From positions 1-49,533 of the forward strand of contig JACQUK010000090.1 in NCBI GenBank assembly GCA_016210325.1: a DNA stretch of 49,533 nt. The letters run 5' to 3'. This stretch comes from Chloroflexota bacterium. GTDB taxonomy: Bacteria; Chloroflexota; Dehalococcoidia; Lucifugimonadales; HRBIN23. Of this stretch, positions 1-9,634 are shown in pieces (position 1 is the stretch's first letter; each line of letters starts with the position of its first letter). The notes below the pieces were generated by a model. That model was not told the DNA's origin. It saw nothing but the letters and a program-made list of their open reading frames with translations, and did no database searches. The position numbers and the translations under genes were made by a program.

Positions 1-1
1 A

Positions 2-123
2 AATAGCGATTGACCTCCGTAGGGCATCCCGACACGTCCCGACTCATCGGGACACGTCGGGACAAACCTGCCCGGCCACGCTGGTCGGGTTGGGAAACCC
101 GACCTACAGATCGAATCGCTATT
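2..123. repeat. MITE-like family A, copy 1 (inverted ends AATAGCGATT / AATCGCTATT)
   Basis: Matches inverted copy 25018-25109 and partial copies 43233-43290, 44364-44403. Confidence 0.8.
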
Positions 124-357
124 CTTGGGGCTTCTTGCCTGCGTGCGCACCATTATAGGTTGCATGGCAACGGAGGGTCAACCTGAGCAGCCACCGTTCT
201 GCCCAAACACGAAAACAGCATACGCTCCCGCTAGCGGCCGGTGACGGGGCCTGGCAGGGGCCTGCTCGAACAGGGACGCCCTGGAGACGGGACCCGCATG
301 TTTATGGCACCGTGCAGCAGGATTGCGCTGGTCGGCAAGTTCCTTAGGAAGCTAGCG

Positions 358-386
358 TTGACATGTGAGCTATCATATGATAGAAA
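358..386 (+). promoter_or_regulatory. Putative promoter with palindromic operator CTATCATATGATAG (370-383) between TTGACA (358-363) and TAGAAA (381-386)
   Basis: Perfect 14-bp palindrome inside a -35/-10 spacer; its core CTATCATATGA recurs at the TetR gene start (~32152). Confidence 0.5.
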
Positions 387-425
387 ACGTTATGGGGGAT
401 TATCATCTGGGAGGGGGAGGGTGTT

Positions 426-887
426 ATGCCGCTCATCGAAAGGACCACCTTCGTGGACGCCCCGGTGGAGCGGGTCTTTGCCATCCTTGACGACCCCATG
501 CGCACTCCAGAGTACGCGGTAGGCCTCGTCGGGGTAGAGGACGCCATGCGGACACCCGAGCGCGTGGGCGATTCCTTCCGGTTCACCTATAGTGTCATGG
601 GCTTGCGCTTTCCAGGGAAGCTGACGGTCCAGGAGTGGGAGAAGGACAAGCGCGTCGTGTTGAGGATGGAAGGCGCCATGCCCGGCACCACGACTCTCAC
701 CTGCGAGCCTTTCGCCAGTGGTACCAGGGTGACATGGAGCATTGACTACACGATGAAGGGCGGCATCCTGGGGAGGGCCCTCAACAGGCTGCTGGTGGAG
801 CGGATGAACGAGAAGAACCATGAGCGGAGCCTGGAGAACCTGAAGCTGCTCTGCGAGGCTGAGGTCCAGCGGCGCGAAGCGGCGTAG
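426..887 (+). CDS. SRPBCC-family (polyketide cyclase/START-like) protein
   Basis: 153 aa ORF with SRPBCC-like pattern (MPLIERTTFVDAPVERVFAILDDPMRTPEYAVGL...SFRFTYSVMGLRFPGKLTV...); SD-like ggaggg upstream of ATG. Confidence 0.8.
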   Translation: MPLIERTTFVDAPVERVFAILDDPMRTPEYAVGLVGVEDAMRTPERVGDSFRFTYSVMGLRFPGKLTVQEWEKDKRVVLRMEGAMPGTTTLTCEPFASGTRVTWSIDYTMKGGILGRALNRLLVERMNEKNHERSLENLKLLCEAEVQRREAA

Positions 888-1017
888 CCGCTGGCTTTGT
901 TCACTTCCTGCCATCACATCCGCTCATGGTGAGAGCTTGTGAAGAAATGCCGAGTGCAAAGTTGTGACATGCAGCCAGTCAAAGCTGGGGGTACCGATTT
1001 CTTCACAGCCTCTGAGT

Positions 1018-1080
1018 TCGTCGAACCATGAGCGGATGCGTCTAGGGTCCGCTCACCCTGAGCTTGTCGAAGGGCGAGCG
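1018..1080. repeat. Repeat family C copy (CGAACCATGAGCGGA...GGTCCGCTCACCCTGAGCTTGTCGAAGGGCGAGCG)
   Basis: Related copies at 22377-22450 and 47366-47470. Confidence 0.75.
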
Positions 1081-1165
1081 AAGAAGTTGACGCCGGAACA
1101 ACGGTGGGCGATTGGGAAGAAAGCGGCGGCTGCGCAGTGATCGGCTCGGCCGGATACCCAGTGGA

Positions 1166-2107
1166 CTACCCTTGCTGAACTTGCTGGATTACGGGTTGAA
1201 CAACTTGCTGCTTCACTAGCGCCGTGCCCAAGTGGTTCTCAATCATCTTGTAGGATGGCGTGTTCATGAGGCTGTGCATGTAACTGTGGTGGACGGTCAA
1301 TACGAGGTCTTGTAGCTGCGGGCAGTCCTCAAGCCGCTCAACGACCAACCCCATATCATGGCATTCATCGTAGTGGATGTGGCGAGAGTGGGTCTTGTTC
1401 CCGCTGTAGTCAGTGAGTTTAGCTACTATAGCCGCCGCCTTAGTCTTCGCGTCCTTCTGCCCGCCGAACATAACCGATTCCAACTGCTCTTGGACGAAGG
1501 CGTTCGACCAGTCGATTGCATTCTGGCACTGACTGAGGAACGTTGGGCGGTACTGGCTGATTATCGCGTGCCATAGAGGAGCTTTGCTGGGGTCACGCTT
1601 CACTTCTTTACAGGCACGCTCAAACTCCTTGATCACACCGTAGGCTGGGACACCGCTGAGCTGTGGGTCGATTGGGCCGAGGTTGGAGTGCGTCGCCATG
1701 ACGATACTACGACACGAACAGGCGAGCATGGCTCCAGCAGACATAGCGATTTGGGGCACAATGGCACGAATGTCGTTGCCGAACATCTTGTGCAAGTAAT
1801 CAGCGATGGATTGGGTGGCTGCGATGTTCCCGCCAGGGGTATGAAGGATGAGGTCTAGGCCCTTCTTACGCTCCAACCTGTGAACGGCCATCATGAAACC
1901 GTTCTTGTCCTCGTCGTTGATATCCTCTTGGAGAATTCCGGGCTTGGACAAGAAGCCAGAATAATAGGCGATGACATTCCTGCCTGTGTACTCGAATAGC
2001 TGTTTCAAATAGCGACGGCGAACGACGTCAACGGCGCCTCGGGCCTGACCAGCATGCTCGTCTCTGACGGCGTTGATCTCTGTAAGAACGTCACTCCAGT
2101 TCGGCGT
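1166..2107 (-). CDS. SDH-family Clp-fold serine proteinase (SppA/ClpP-like)
   Basis: TGRNVIAYYSGFL, LHTPGGNIAATQSIADYL, VPQIAMSAGAMLACS, NLGPIDPQLSGVP motifs; reading frame continues upstream of the annotated TTG (2008) to an ACG preceded by AGGAG. Confidence 0.8.
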   Translation of the reverse strand, partial: TPNWSDVLTEINAVRDEHAGQARGAVDVVRRRYLKQLFEYTGRNVIAYYSGFLSKPGILQEDINDEDKNGFMMAVHRLERKKGLDLILHTPGGNIAATQSIADYLHKMFGNDIRAIVPQIAMSAGAMLACSCRSIVMATHSNLGPIDPQLSGVPAYGVIKEFERACKEVKRDPSKAPLWHAIISQYRPTFLSQCQNAIDWSNAFVQEQLESVMFGGQKDAKTKAAAIVAKLTDYSGNKTHSRHIHYDECHDMGLVVERLEDCPQLQDLVLTVHHSYMHSLMNTPSYKMIENHLGTALVKQQVVQPVIQQVQQG

Positions 2108-2115
2108 GGCAGCTC

Positions 2116-2307
2116 CTAGATCGGCTCTTCGTATGCCCCATAGGTCGTGACGCTCTGTACGATCTTGAGGGGAGAGGGTTGCTCAAGGTTATCGCGATAG
2201 GGTTGCGCGGGCACGGGGACTTGCACCATCTTGACCAACTCGGCGTATTTCTCTTCCAACCGCGTCGTCTTGGCCTTCTGCTCGTCTATGTTGACTCTCG
2301 TAGCCAT
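2116..2307 (-). CDS. Small hypothetical protein, possibly coupled to the SDH protease
   Basis: 63 aa ORF ending immediately upstream of the protease SD, same strand. Confidence 0.4.
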   Translation of the reverse strand: MATRVNIDEQKAKTTRLEEKYAELVKMVQVPVPAQPYRDNLEQPSPLKIVQSVTTYGAYEEPI

Positions 2308-2539
2308 CAGGCCCTCCCTGCTGAGTTCCTAGATACTACTATTTTACCAGATGCTTGACTAGCAGATGGATATCCCCTTGACACTGCGTGAGCGACCAAG
2401 GCTGGGGCGCAGCCCTGCGGTTGACAGCAACGTGGACTGGCCCAATAATCTTTACTGTCCGTTCACAACCCCCAACGACGAAGCGAGCAGGCCGTCGCTC
2501 CGGGGACCGAACACCGCTGGTGGCGATGCAAGGAGTACC

Positions 2540-3550
2540 GTGACCATCAAAGAGCTGAACCTGGTGTGCATGTCCGGTCAGGGCTCGGTGCAGGCAGGCG
2601 AAGTGCTCGCCAAGGTGTATGCCGAGCATGGCTGGTTCGTCTCGGTGAACGTCTACCCCGGCACCAGGGCGCGCAGCGCCCCGGTCATCAACTACATCAA
2701 GATCTCCGACTCGGAGGTCCTGGCCAGCTCCGCCAACTACAAGCCTACAGAGGTTATCATCTTCCAGGAGGAGCTGCTCCAGACGGCCAAGCACAACACC
2801 CACGAGCTGGTGGCCGATGCCATTGGGCGGATGAAGAAGGGCGTCCTCATCGTCAACAGCCCCAAGGCGCCGGAGGAGGTGGAGTTGCCCTTCGCCTTTG
2901 AGGGTGTGGTTGCCACGGTGGACGCCACTGGCATCGCTGAGCGCTTGCTGAAGCGGACGCCGCCGCCGGTGGGGCTGACCCTCCTGGGCGCCTACGCACG
3001 CCTCTCCGATGGCGTGGAGTTGGGACCTCTGCAAGCGCAGGTCATGGAGGCCTTCCCGGGCAGCATCGGCCGGCTCAATGCCCAGGCCGCTCTGGAGGCT
3101 TACCAGACGGTGCGGGTCCTCTACGGTGCCAAGGCGGCCCCTGGCAGGACGCCAGCGGGCTTTCGCCACAAACGGGTCGAGGAGCTGGAAGAGTACTACC
3201 GCTTCGACCGATACGAGCGACTGCCGGGCTTCACTCGCGGCAGCCCCTTTATCTGGCGCGACAAGGTGCCAGTGTGCAATGACACCAAGTGCATCTGCCC
3301 CGGCTCCTGCATCAGCGAGGTCATGTGCCCCGACGGCACCGGGTTCATTGTGCGGGCCGGCCTGCCCCACCAGGGCTACCGCATTGATGTGGAGCACTGC
3401 CGGGGCTGCGGCATCTGCGTCCAGGTCTGCGTTGGCTCAGCGCTGACGATGGTGGACGAGGACCAGGTGCGTCGGGAGCGCCCCGACTACAAAGGCATCA
3501 CCGTGACGCCGCACCTCGCCCAGGCCCCCGTGGCCTCGGAGCGGGCCTAG
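2540..3550 (+). CDS. 2-oxoacid:ferredoxin oxidoreductase, fused gamma + ferredoxin-like delta subunit
   Basis: N-terminal POR gamma pattern (LNLVCMSGQGSVQAGEVLAKVYAEHGWFVSV...); C-terminal Cys cluster CRGCGICVQVC; GTG start with AAGGAGT SD. Confidence 0.85.
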   Translation: MTIKELNLVCMSGQGSVQAGEVLAKVYAEHGWFVSVNVYPGTRARSAPVINYIKISDSEVLASSANYKPTEVIIFQEELLQTAKHNTHELVADAIGRMKKGVLIVNSPKAPEEVELPFAFEGVVATVDATGIAERLLKRTPPPVGLTLLGAYARLSDGVELGPLQAQVMEAFPGSIGRLNAQAALEAYQTVRVLYGAKAAPGRTPAGFRHKRVEELEEYYRFDRYERLPGFTRGSPFIWRDKVPVCNDTKCICPGSCISEVMCPDGTGFIVRAGLPHQGYRIDVEHCRGCGICVQVCVGSALTMVDEDQVRRERPDYKGITVTPHLAQAPVASERA

Positions 3551-3559
3551 CCAAGGAGA

Positions 3560-4825
3560 TTGACTGTGTCCTCTGCCGGTGCGACCAAACGTATCGCTTT
3601 GACGGGCAACAAGGCCGCGGCCCAGGCCATCAAGATGGCCAAGATTCAGATGCTCTGCTTCTTCCCCATTGGGCCTTCCGATGAGGTGGGTGAAGAGGTA
3701 GCCCGGATGATCGGGCGGGGCGAGCTCAACGCCAAGCTCATAGAGCTCCAGAACGAGCGAAGCGTGATGAACGCCCAGCTTGTGGGGGCCCAGTCAGGGG
3801 TGCGGACCTCCTTCGCCACCAACTCCGAGGGGCTGCTCTACGCGGCCCAGCAGCTTATCTTCGGCTCCTACGCCCGTATCCCCATCGTCATCGTCGTGGC
3901 CCACCGTGCTCTGGAGCCGCCCGCAGTGGTGCGCACCGATGACCAGGACACCATCATGTTCCGGGACATCCACTGGCTGCACTTCCACTGCGAGAACTCG
4001 CAGGAGGTCTTCGACACGGTGCTCCAGGCCTACCGGGTTGCGGAGGACCCCTCGGTGCTGCTGCCGGTCTTTGTCACCTATGACGGGTGGGAGGTGTCCC
4101 ACAACAGCTACCCGGTGGTCCTGCCCTCCCAGGAGGCCGTGGACCGCTTCCTGCCGCCTTTCCAGTTGCCGCCGGAGATTGACTTCATCAAGAACATGGA
4201 CTTTTCGGCCTACTATGGTGGCCCCCGCATGAGCGGCTACGGGTATGTGGACGTGGACCGGGAGTACATGGAGCGGCGCTACCAGATGGACCACGCCCTG
4301 AACCACAGCGCCAAGGAGGTCATCAAGAAGGCCCACCAGGAGTACCAGGGCCTCTTTGGGCGCGGCTACGGTGGTCTCATCGAGACCTACAATCTAGAAG
4401 ACGCCGAGGTGGCTGTCGTCGCCATGGGCTCCCTGGCGGCCACGGCCCGCTTCACCGTCCACCAGCTCCGGGAGCAGGGGAAGAAGGTGGGGCTGGTGAA
4501 GGTACGTGCCTTCCGCCCGTTCCCCAGCGAAGACCTGGCACAGGCCCTGAAACACGTGAAGGCGACTGTAGTGCTGGACCGCAACACCGTGGCGGCGGTG
4601 TACCACGACCTGCGGAGCGCCCTCTTCGGGCAGCCGCAGGCCCCCCTGGTTCTGGGGCGAATCGTGGGCCTGGGTGGGCGCGACGTGACCAGCTACAACA
4701 TCATGTACCTGGTGGAGGAGGCCTACCGTGCCGTGAGGCAGGGCCGTGCGGAGAAGCCCCTGGCCTGGCACTTCGACGTCATTGAGGATGAGGCGATGCT
4801 GCAACAGGCGCTGGCCGCGTCCTGA
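3560..4825 (+). CDS. porA: 2-oxoacid:ferredoxin oxidoreductase alpha subunit
   Basis: ALTGNKAAAQAIK..., PIVIVVAHRAL, TYDGWEVSH motifs; operonic with gamma/delta and beta. Confidence 0.88.
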   Translation: MTVSSAGATKRIALTGNKAAAQAIKMAKIQMLCFFPIGPSDEVGEEVARMIGRGELNAKLIELQNERSVMNAQLVGAQSGVRTSFATNSEGLLYAAQQLIFGSYARIPIVIVVAHRALEPPAVVRTDDQDTIMFRDIHWLHFHCENSQEVFDTVLQAYRVAEDPSVLLPVFVTYDGWEVSHNSYPVVLPSQEAVDRFLPPFQLPPEIDFIKNMDFSAYYGGPRMSGYGYVDVDREYMERRYQMDHALNHSAKEVIKKAHQEYQGLFGRGYGGLIETYNLEDAEVAVVAMGSLAATARFTVHQLREQGKKVGLVKVRAFRPFPSEDLAQALKHVKATVVLDRNTVAAVYHDLRSALFGQPQAPLVLGRIVGLGGRDVTSYNIMYLVEEAYRAVRQGRAEKPLAWHFDVIEDEAMLQQALAAS

Positions 4826-4841
4826 TGGGAGGGCAACCAAC

Positions 4842-5702
4842 GTGAAGATGCTGCTGGAGAGCCCAGAGCAGAAGGTCCACCTCAACATAACTGCCAACCA
4901 GTGCCCCGGCTGCCCCTCGAACCTGGCGGCGCGGCTGGTGATGCAGGTCACCTTCGAGACGCTGAAGAACCAGCGACCTATCATCTTCGGCCAGGGCTGT
5001 GGCATCGGGCGGGACTTCCTCCAGCGCAGCGGCCTGGGGACCCACGACAGCGGCATCGCTGCCATGAAGACGGCTATGGCCATCCGGGGCATTGACCGCC
5101 CGGTGGTGGTCATAGATGGCGACGGCCAGATAGACATGGGGCTGGCCGACATGGCAACGGCGTTCCAGTTGGGGTACCAGTACGTTCACGTAGTGTGCGA
5201 TAACCAGGCCCACGCTGCCAGCGGCAGCCACACCACTGGCGCCACCGACATCCTGGCCAGGACCAGCGTACGCTCCGCTGGGGAGCCCCGTCCGCGGAAG
5301 CTCTTCCCGCTGATGCTGATGTTCAGCGGCGCTGCCTACGTGGCCACCGCCTCGGTGTCCCACCCGCAGGACCTGGAGCGGAAGCTGAAGAACGCCTTCA
5401 CCCGGATGCCGGCCTTTATCCAGGTGCTGACGCCTTGCAACCCTTCCTGGGGCTACGACGATGACAAGGGCACCCTGGTGGCACGCCTGGCGGTGGAGTG
5501 TGGCATGTGGCCCCTCTACGAGTGGAAGGACCGAGTCTTCGGGCGGCAGAACGTGCCTCGGAAGGCAACGGTGAAGGACTACGTCTCCCTCCAGCGGCGC
5601 TACGCCCACCTGGACGAGGAGGGCATCCAGGTGCTGGAGCGCTACGTCGGCGGGCTGGACGACCTGATGGCAAAGCTGGAGCAGGGGTTTGGCGAACCCT
5701 AG
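4842..5702 (+). CDS. porB: 2-oxoacid:ferredoxin oxidoreductase beta (ThDP-binding) subunit
   Basis: NQCPGCPSN...GQGCGIGRDF, VVVIDGDGQIDMGLADMATAF, CDNQAHAASGSHTTGAT; GTG start. Confidence 0.88.
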   Translation: MKMLLESPEQKVHLNITANQCPGCPSNLAARLVMQVTFETLKNQRPIIFGQGCGIGRDFLQRSGLGTHDSGIAAMKTAMAIRGIDRPVVVIDGDGQIDMGLADMATAFQLGYQYVHVVCDNQAHAASGSHTTGATDILARTSVRSAGEPRPRKLFPLMLMFSGAAYVATASVSHPQDLERKLKNAFTRMPAFIQVLTPCNPSWGYDDDKGTLVARLAVECGMWPLYEWKDRVFGRQNVPRKATVKDYVSLQRRYAHLDEEGIQVLERYVGGLDDLMAKLEQGFGEP

Positions 5703-5829
5703 GAGCTGTCCGGAAGCTCGCTCGGACACCGCCCCCTAATGCAGTTCAACAACTTGTTTGGGTAACGGCTGCTCCATGAGAGGGTGGGGTATGCCACGCC
5801 CTTCAGGGGGTGGTATTGGGGGGCTCACT

Positions 5830-5857
5830 GCCGCATCCTTCCGCGGAAGGATGCGGC
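5830..5857. repeat. 28-bp perfect palindrome GCCGCATCCTTCCGCGGAAGGATGCGGC
   Basis: Self reverse-complementary; related hairpin at 23675-23700. Confidence 0.85.
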
Positions 5858-6006
5858 ATGTCTCCTCATCCACGTCAAGCTTGCCCATTACCCGATTAAG
5901 TTGTCAAAGACCATAAGGGGGCGGCATGATGCCCCGCCGACATATCGGGGGGTGTGGAAAAAGAGACGGTTAGGCTCCTAGTGCTAGAGCGCTGGTTGTC
6001 TGGGTA

Positions 6007-7686
6007 ATGCCTGGGGTGTGTGGGGAGCAGTCATGTCGTGTGGAGGCGGATGTGGCCCAACCCTGGCTCAGTTTCTACCCGCAGGGGATTCCGCGCAGCC
6101 TGGCCTACCCAGCGGGGCCGCTCTACGCCTTCCTCCAGGGGGCGGCAGCCCGCTGCCCTGACAGGCCCGCCATCATCTACTACCGCGACGAGGCCCTGGG
6201 AAACCCCCAGTTCCTCTCCTACCGAGCTTTGGACGAGGCCTCGGACCGCCTGGCTGCGGCCCTGCTGGCGATGGGGGTGCAGCCGGGGGAGCGGGTGGCC
6301 TATTTCCTGCCCAACAGTCCGGAGCTTGTGGTCACCTACTACGGGGTGCTGAAGGCCGGCGCTGTCGTGGTGCCGTGCAACCCCATGTACCGGGAGCGGG
6401 AACTGGCCGGCCAGCTTGCCGACGCCGGGGCGAGGGTACTGGTCACCGCTGAGGAGCTGTGGCCCGTGGCCCAGGTGGCAGTGGACGGCGTTCCCGGCCT
6501 CCAGACCATCCTCGTGGGCGGCCCCGCGCGGCCGGGCGTTCTCTCCTGGGACGAGCTGCTGGCCCAGCACAGTCCGCTCCGGCAGCGTCCGGCCATCCGC
6601 CCCGGGGAGGACCTGGCCTCGCTGATGTACACCGGCGGGACCACCGGACCATCCAAGGGGGCCATGCTCACCCACGCCAACCTGGTGGCTAACACCGTCC
6701 AGTTCCGCACCTGGTACGGGTGCCGAGAGGCGCAGGAGGTCTTTATTGCGGCCCTGCCCCTCTCCCACATCGGCGGCATCATGGGGGCCATGAACGTGCC
6801 GGTCGCTGCCGCCGCCACCCTGGTGCTGTTCCGTCGCTTTCACCCGCGGACAGTGCTCGCCGCTATCCAGCAGCATCGTGCCACCCGCTTCCCGGGGGTC
6901 CCCACCATGTACCTGGGCATCCTGGCCCAGGAGGGCGCTGCCTCCTATGACCTCTCCTCGCTGGGGCCTTCTCGGACCGGGGCTGCGCCGCTGCCTGTCT
7001 CCGTCAAGCGTCGCTTCGACGAGTTGGTGGGCCACGAGGTGCTCATCGAGGCTTACGGCCTGACCGAGACCTCCTCTGTCACTCATGCCAACCCCCTCCA
7101 GCGGGCCAAGGCGGGCTCCATCGGCGTCCCCCTGCCGGATACGGAGGCACGGATCGTGGACCCTGACGGTGGGGCGCGGGAGTTGCCTCCAGGCGAGGTG
7201 GGCGAGTTGGTCCTCCGGGGTGTCCAGGTGATGCGCGGCTATTGGAGGAGGCCGGAAGAGACGGCCAAGACCCTGCGCGACGGCTGGCTCTACACCGGCG
7301 ACCTGGCCTCCATGGACCACGAGGGGTACTTCTACATTGTGGACCGCAAGAAGGATGTCATCAACGCCGCCGGCTTCAAGGTGTGGCCCCGTGAGGTGGA
7401 GGAGGTGCTGTACCGCCACCCGGCCGTGCAGATGGCCGCGGTCATCGGCGTGCCGGACGCCTACCGGGGGGAGACGGTGAAGGCAGTGTTGGTGCTCAAG
7501 GGGGACATGCGGCACCTGCCCCACGACGGCCTGAAGCGAGAGCTGGAGGCCTTCTGTCGGGCTGAGCTGGCGGCCTACAAGGTCCCCCGCATCATCGAGT
7601 TCCGCGAGGCGCTGCCGGTCAGTGGCGCCGGCAAGGTGTTGCGGCGGGCCCTGCGGGAAGAGGCCTCGCTAGAAAGCAGTGATTAG
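6007..7686 (+). CDS. AMP-dependent acyl-CoA synthetase/ligase
   Basis: MYTGGTTGPSKGAMLTHANL, GYFYIVDRKKDVINAAGFKVWPREVE motifs. Confidence 0.92.
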   Translation: MPGVCGEQSCRVEADVAQPWLSFYPQGIPRSLAYPAGPLYAFLQGAAARCPDRPAIIYYRDEALGNPQFLSYRALDEASDRLAAALLAMGVQPGERVAYFLPNSPELVVTYYGVLKAGAVVVPCNPMYRERELAGQLADAGARVLVTAEELWPVAQVAVDGVPGLQTILVGGPARPGVLSWDELLAQHSPLRQRPAIRPGEDLASLMYTGGTTGPSKGAMLTHANLVANTVQFRTWYGCREAQEVFIAALPLSHIGGIMGAMNVPVAAAATLVLFRRFHPRTVLAAIQQHRATRFPGVPTMYLGILAQEGAASYDLSSLGPSRTGAAPLPVSVKRRFDELVGHEVLIEAYGLTETSSVTHANPLQRAKAGSIGVPLPDTEARIVDPDGGARELPPGEVGELVLRGVQVMRGYWRRPEETAKTLRDGWLYTGDLASMDHEGYFYIVDRKKDVINAAGFKVWPREVEEVLYRHPAVQMAAVIGVPDAYRGETVKAVLVLKGDMRHLPHDGLKRELEAFCRAELAAYKVPRIIEFREALPVSGAGKVLRRALREEASLESSD

Positions 7687-8763
7687 CCCCCTGCCTGGGT
7701 AACCCCGCTCCAGGTCGGCGAACGCCTCGTTGATGTCTTCCAGGCGGTACTGGCGGCCCACCAGGTCGTCCAAGTCCAGCTTTCCCCTCAGGTAGAGGTC
7801 CAGCATGGTGTGCATGTCCACCGTGGGGCGGGCCGAGCCGTAGTAGGTGCCCTTCAGGGTCTTTTCGTCGCGGACCAGGTTCACCAGGTCTACCGCCGCA
7901 CGGTCGCCCACGGGGGCGATGCCGGCTATCACCACGGTGCCGCCCTTGCGCGCCGCCGTGTACGCCAGCTCCGCCGTCTCCGCCGAGCCGAAGGCCTCGA
8001 ATGTGTAGTCGGCGCCCTGGCCGTCAGTCAGCTCCCGGATGCGGGCCACGGGGTCCTGGTCCTTGGGGTTCACGAAGTCCGTGGCGCCGAACTTGCGGGC
8101 GAACTCCAGTCTCGCCTCGTTGATGTCCACGGCGATGATCTTGCTGGCGCCCAGCAGCTTTGCCCCCTGGATGATGTTGAGGCCAACGCCGCCGCAGCCC
8201 ACCACGGCGGCAGTGCTGCCCGGCCGCAGGTCGGCGCTGAACATCGCCGCTCCTACCCCGGTGGTCACGCAGCAGCCGATAAGGGCAGCCTGTGGCATTG
8301 GGACGTCCGCAGGGATGGGGATGCAGCCGGTCTCTGGGACTACCGCCTGCTGGGCAAAGCAGGCCACCTTGCCCATGTGGCTGATTCGCTGCGCGCCCTT
8401 GTGGAGGCGGGTAGTGCCGTCGAAGAGGTTGGCGCCGGTGCGGGCATGCGCGTCGCAGAGGTTGCTACGCCCGGTAAGACAGAAGCGGCAGCGGCCGCAG
8501 TTGGGCACGAAGCAGAGGATGCCGTGGTCGCCTGGTTTCACCGAGGAGACGCCCGGCCCCGCCTCCTCCACAATAGCGGAGCCTTCGTGGCCCAGGACGG
8601 ATGGCAGCTTGAGCTTCGCTTCGCCCTTCATGAAATGCAGGTCGCTGCGGCAGATGCCGGCGGCGGCGATGCGCACGCGCACCTCGCCGGCTTTGGGTGG
8701 GTCCAGCTCAATCTCTTCCACCGCCAGCGGCCGGTTTACCTCGTAGAGGACAGCGGCTTTCAT
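7669..8763 (-). CDS. Zn-dependent alcohol dehydrogenase
   Basis: MKAAVLYEVNRPLAVEEIEL, GICRSDLHFMKG, GHEGSAIVEEAG, CGRCRFCLTGRSNLC, AAVVGCGGVGLN; convergent 18-nt overlap with the synthetase. Confidence 0.92.
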   Translation of the reverse strand: MKAAVLYEVNRPLAVEEIELDPPKAGEVRVRIAAAGICRSDLHFMKGEAKLKLPSVLGHEGSAIVEEAGPGVSSVKPGDHGILCFVPNCGRCRFCLTGRSNLCDAHARTGANLFDGTTRLHKGAQRISHMGKVACFAQQAVVPETGCIPIPADVPMPQAALIGCCVTTGVGAAMFSADLRPGSTAAVVGCGGVGLNIIQGAKLLGASKIIAVDINEARLEFARKFGATDFVNPKDQDPVARIRELTDGQGADYTFEAFGSAETAELAYTAARKGGTVVIAGIAPVGDRAAVDLVNLVRDEKTLKGTYYGSARPTVDMHTMLDLYLRGKLDLDDLVGRQYRLEDINEAFADLERGYPGRGLITAF

Positions 8764-9135
8764 GGCTCCCCTCCTTGCTCCGGTGCTGGGACGAGTGCAC
8801 AATACCACACCTGGGTGGGCAGGCCAAGGTGCACTCTGGCTGCCAGTGTCCGGCTGTAGCTATGCTGGGCCTCGGCTGGACCAGGTCTCCCTTGCGTCGT
8901 TAGACTCGCCTTGCCCGCTTCTTGGTGCGAACTCACCCGAACTCTGTTCTAGAACCGATTCCCTGTTTTCCGCCTAGCACTCCAGCCATACTGAGTGTAA
9001 TCCCTTCAGCAATCGAGGCCAGGCCGGGACCGCAGACGGTGTCCGGGGGCCTTGAGGGAAGGTAGACAAGGCTCTGACAACTGGCGAGACCGGTGCCCTA
9101 GACTAGGAAACGCTAGTCAGGAGTGGGGGAGGCAG

Positions 9136-9178
9136 CGCCCCGGTGCCAAAGTCCGTAGGGACTTTCGGTGCCGGGGCG
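9136..9178. repeat. Long hairpin in divergent intergenic region
   Basis: CGCCCCGG-tgcc-AAAGTCC / GGGACTTT-cggtg-CCGGGGCG. Confidence 0.6.
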
Positions 9179-9315
9179 TTGCGTTTCAGCATTCGCCGCA
9201 TGAAGACCACATTCCCGCCCTGTTCTCCCGGGTTTGCCTGTGTACGGCACTCGCGATAGGGACCGGGACCTTCTCCAGTATTGGCTACCCTCCCAGGCAG
9301 GGTTTTTTCCTTCTT

Positions 9316-9418
9316 GCCCCCTCTCTGACTCTCCCCCACGCGGGGGCGAGGAGGGTCCCTTCCCCCGTTTCCGGGGGAAGACTAGGATGGGGGCGAACGA
9401 GCGACAATGAAAAGGCCC
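9316..9418. repeat. Intergenic repeat family B, copy 1
   Basis: gccccctctctgactctccccc...gaggagggtccctt...actaggatggggg...caatgaaaaggccc. Confidence 0.75.
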
Positions 9419-9634
9419 TACCCCCCGGGCTTTGCCTTTCCTTCCATAGGCCATGATGGGCGTCACTCTTTGGCAGGGCGCCTGCGACAATGGTGTCCAC
9501 AGGCTTTCTGCCAGTTCAGCGCTGCTCCTGCACGACGGTCGGCATGCCTACTATCATGGAGGATGGCAGTGCTCACTGGTGGCCGCCGGGTGCTAGACAC
9601 GGTGCCCGTGCACGGTTTCCAAAGGTGCAGATGC

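Noticed and set aside
6031-7524. 497-aa minus-strand ORF opposite the acyl-CoA synthetase
   Set aside because: Shadow ORF from high-GC codon bias; low-complexity His/Gly/Arg-rich translation, while the plus strand has clear family motifs.
7669-7686. 18-nt convergent overlap of acyl-CoA synthetase and ADH as a regulatory antisense
   Set aside because: Short convergent overlaps are common and need no special explanation.
9052-9500. Several small ORFs in the 9.05-9.5 kb intergenic region
   Set aside because: They overlap repeat family B and a large hairpin; translations look non-biological.
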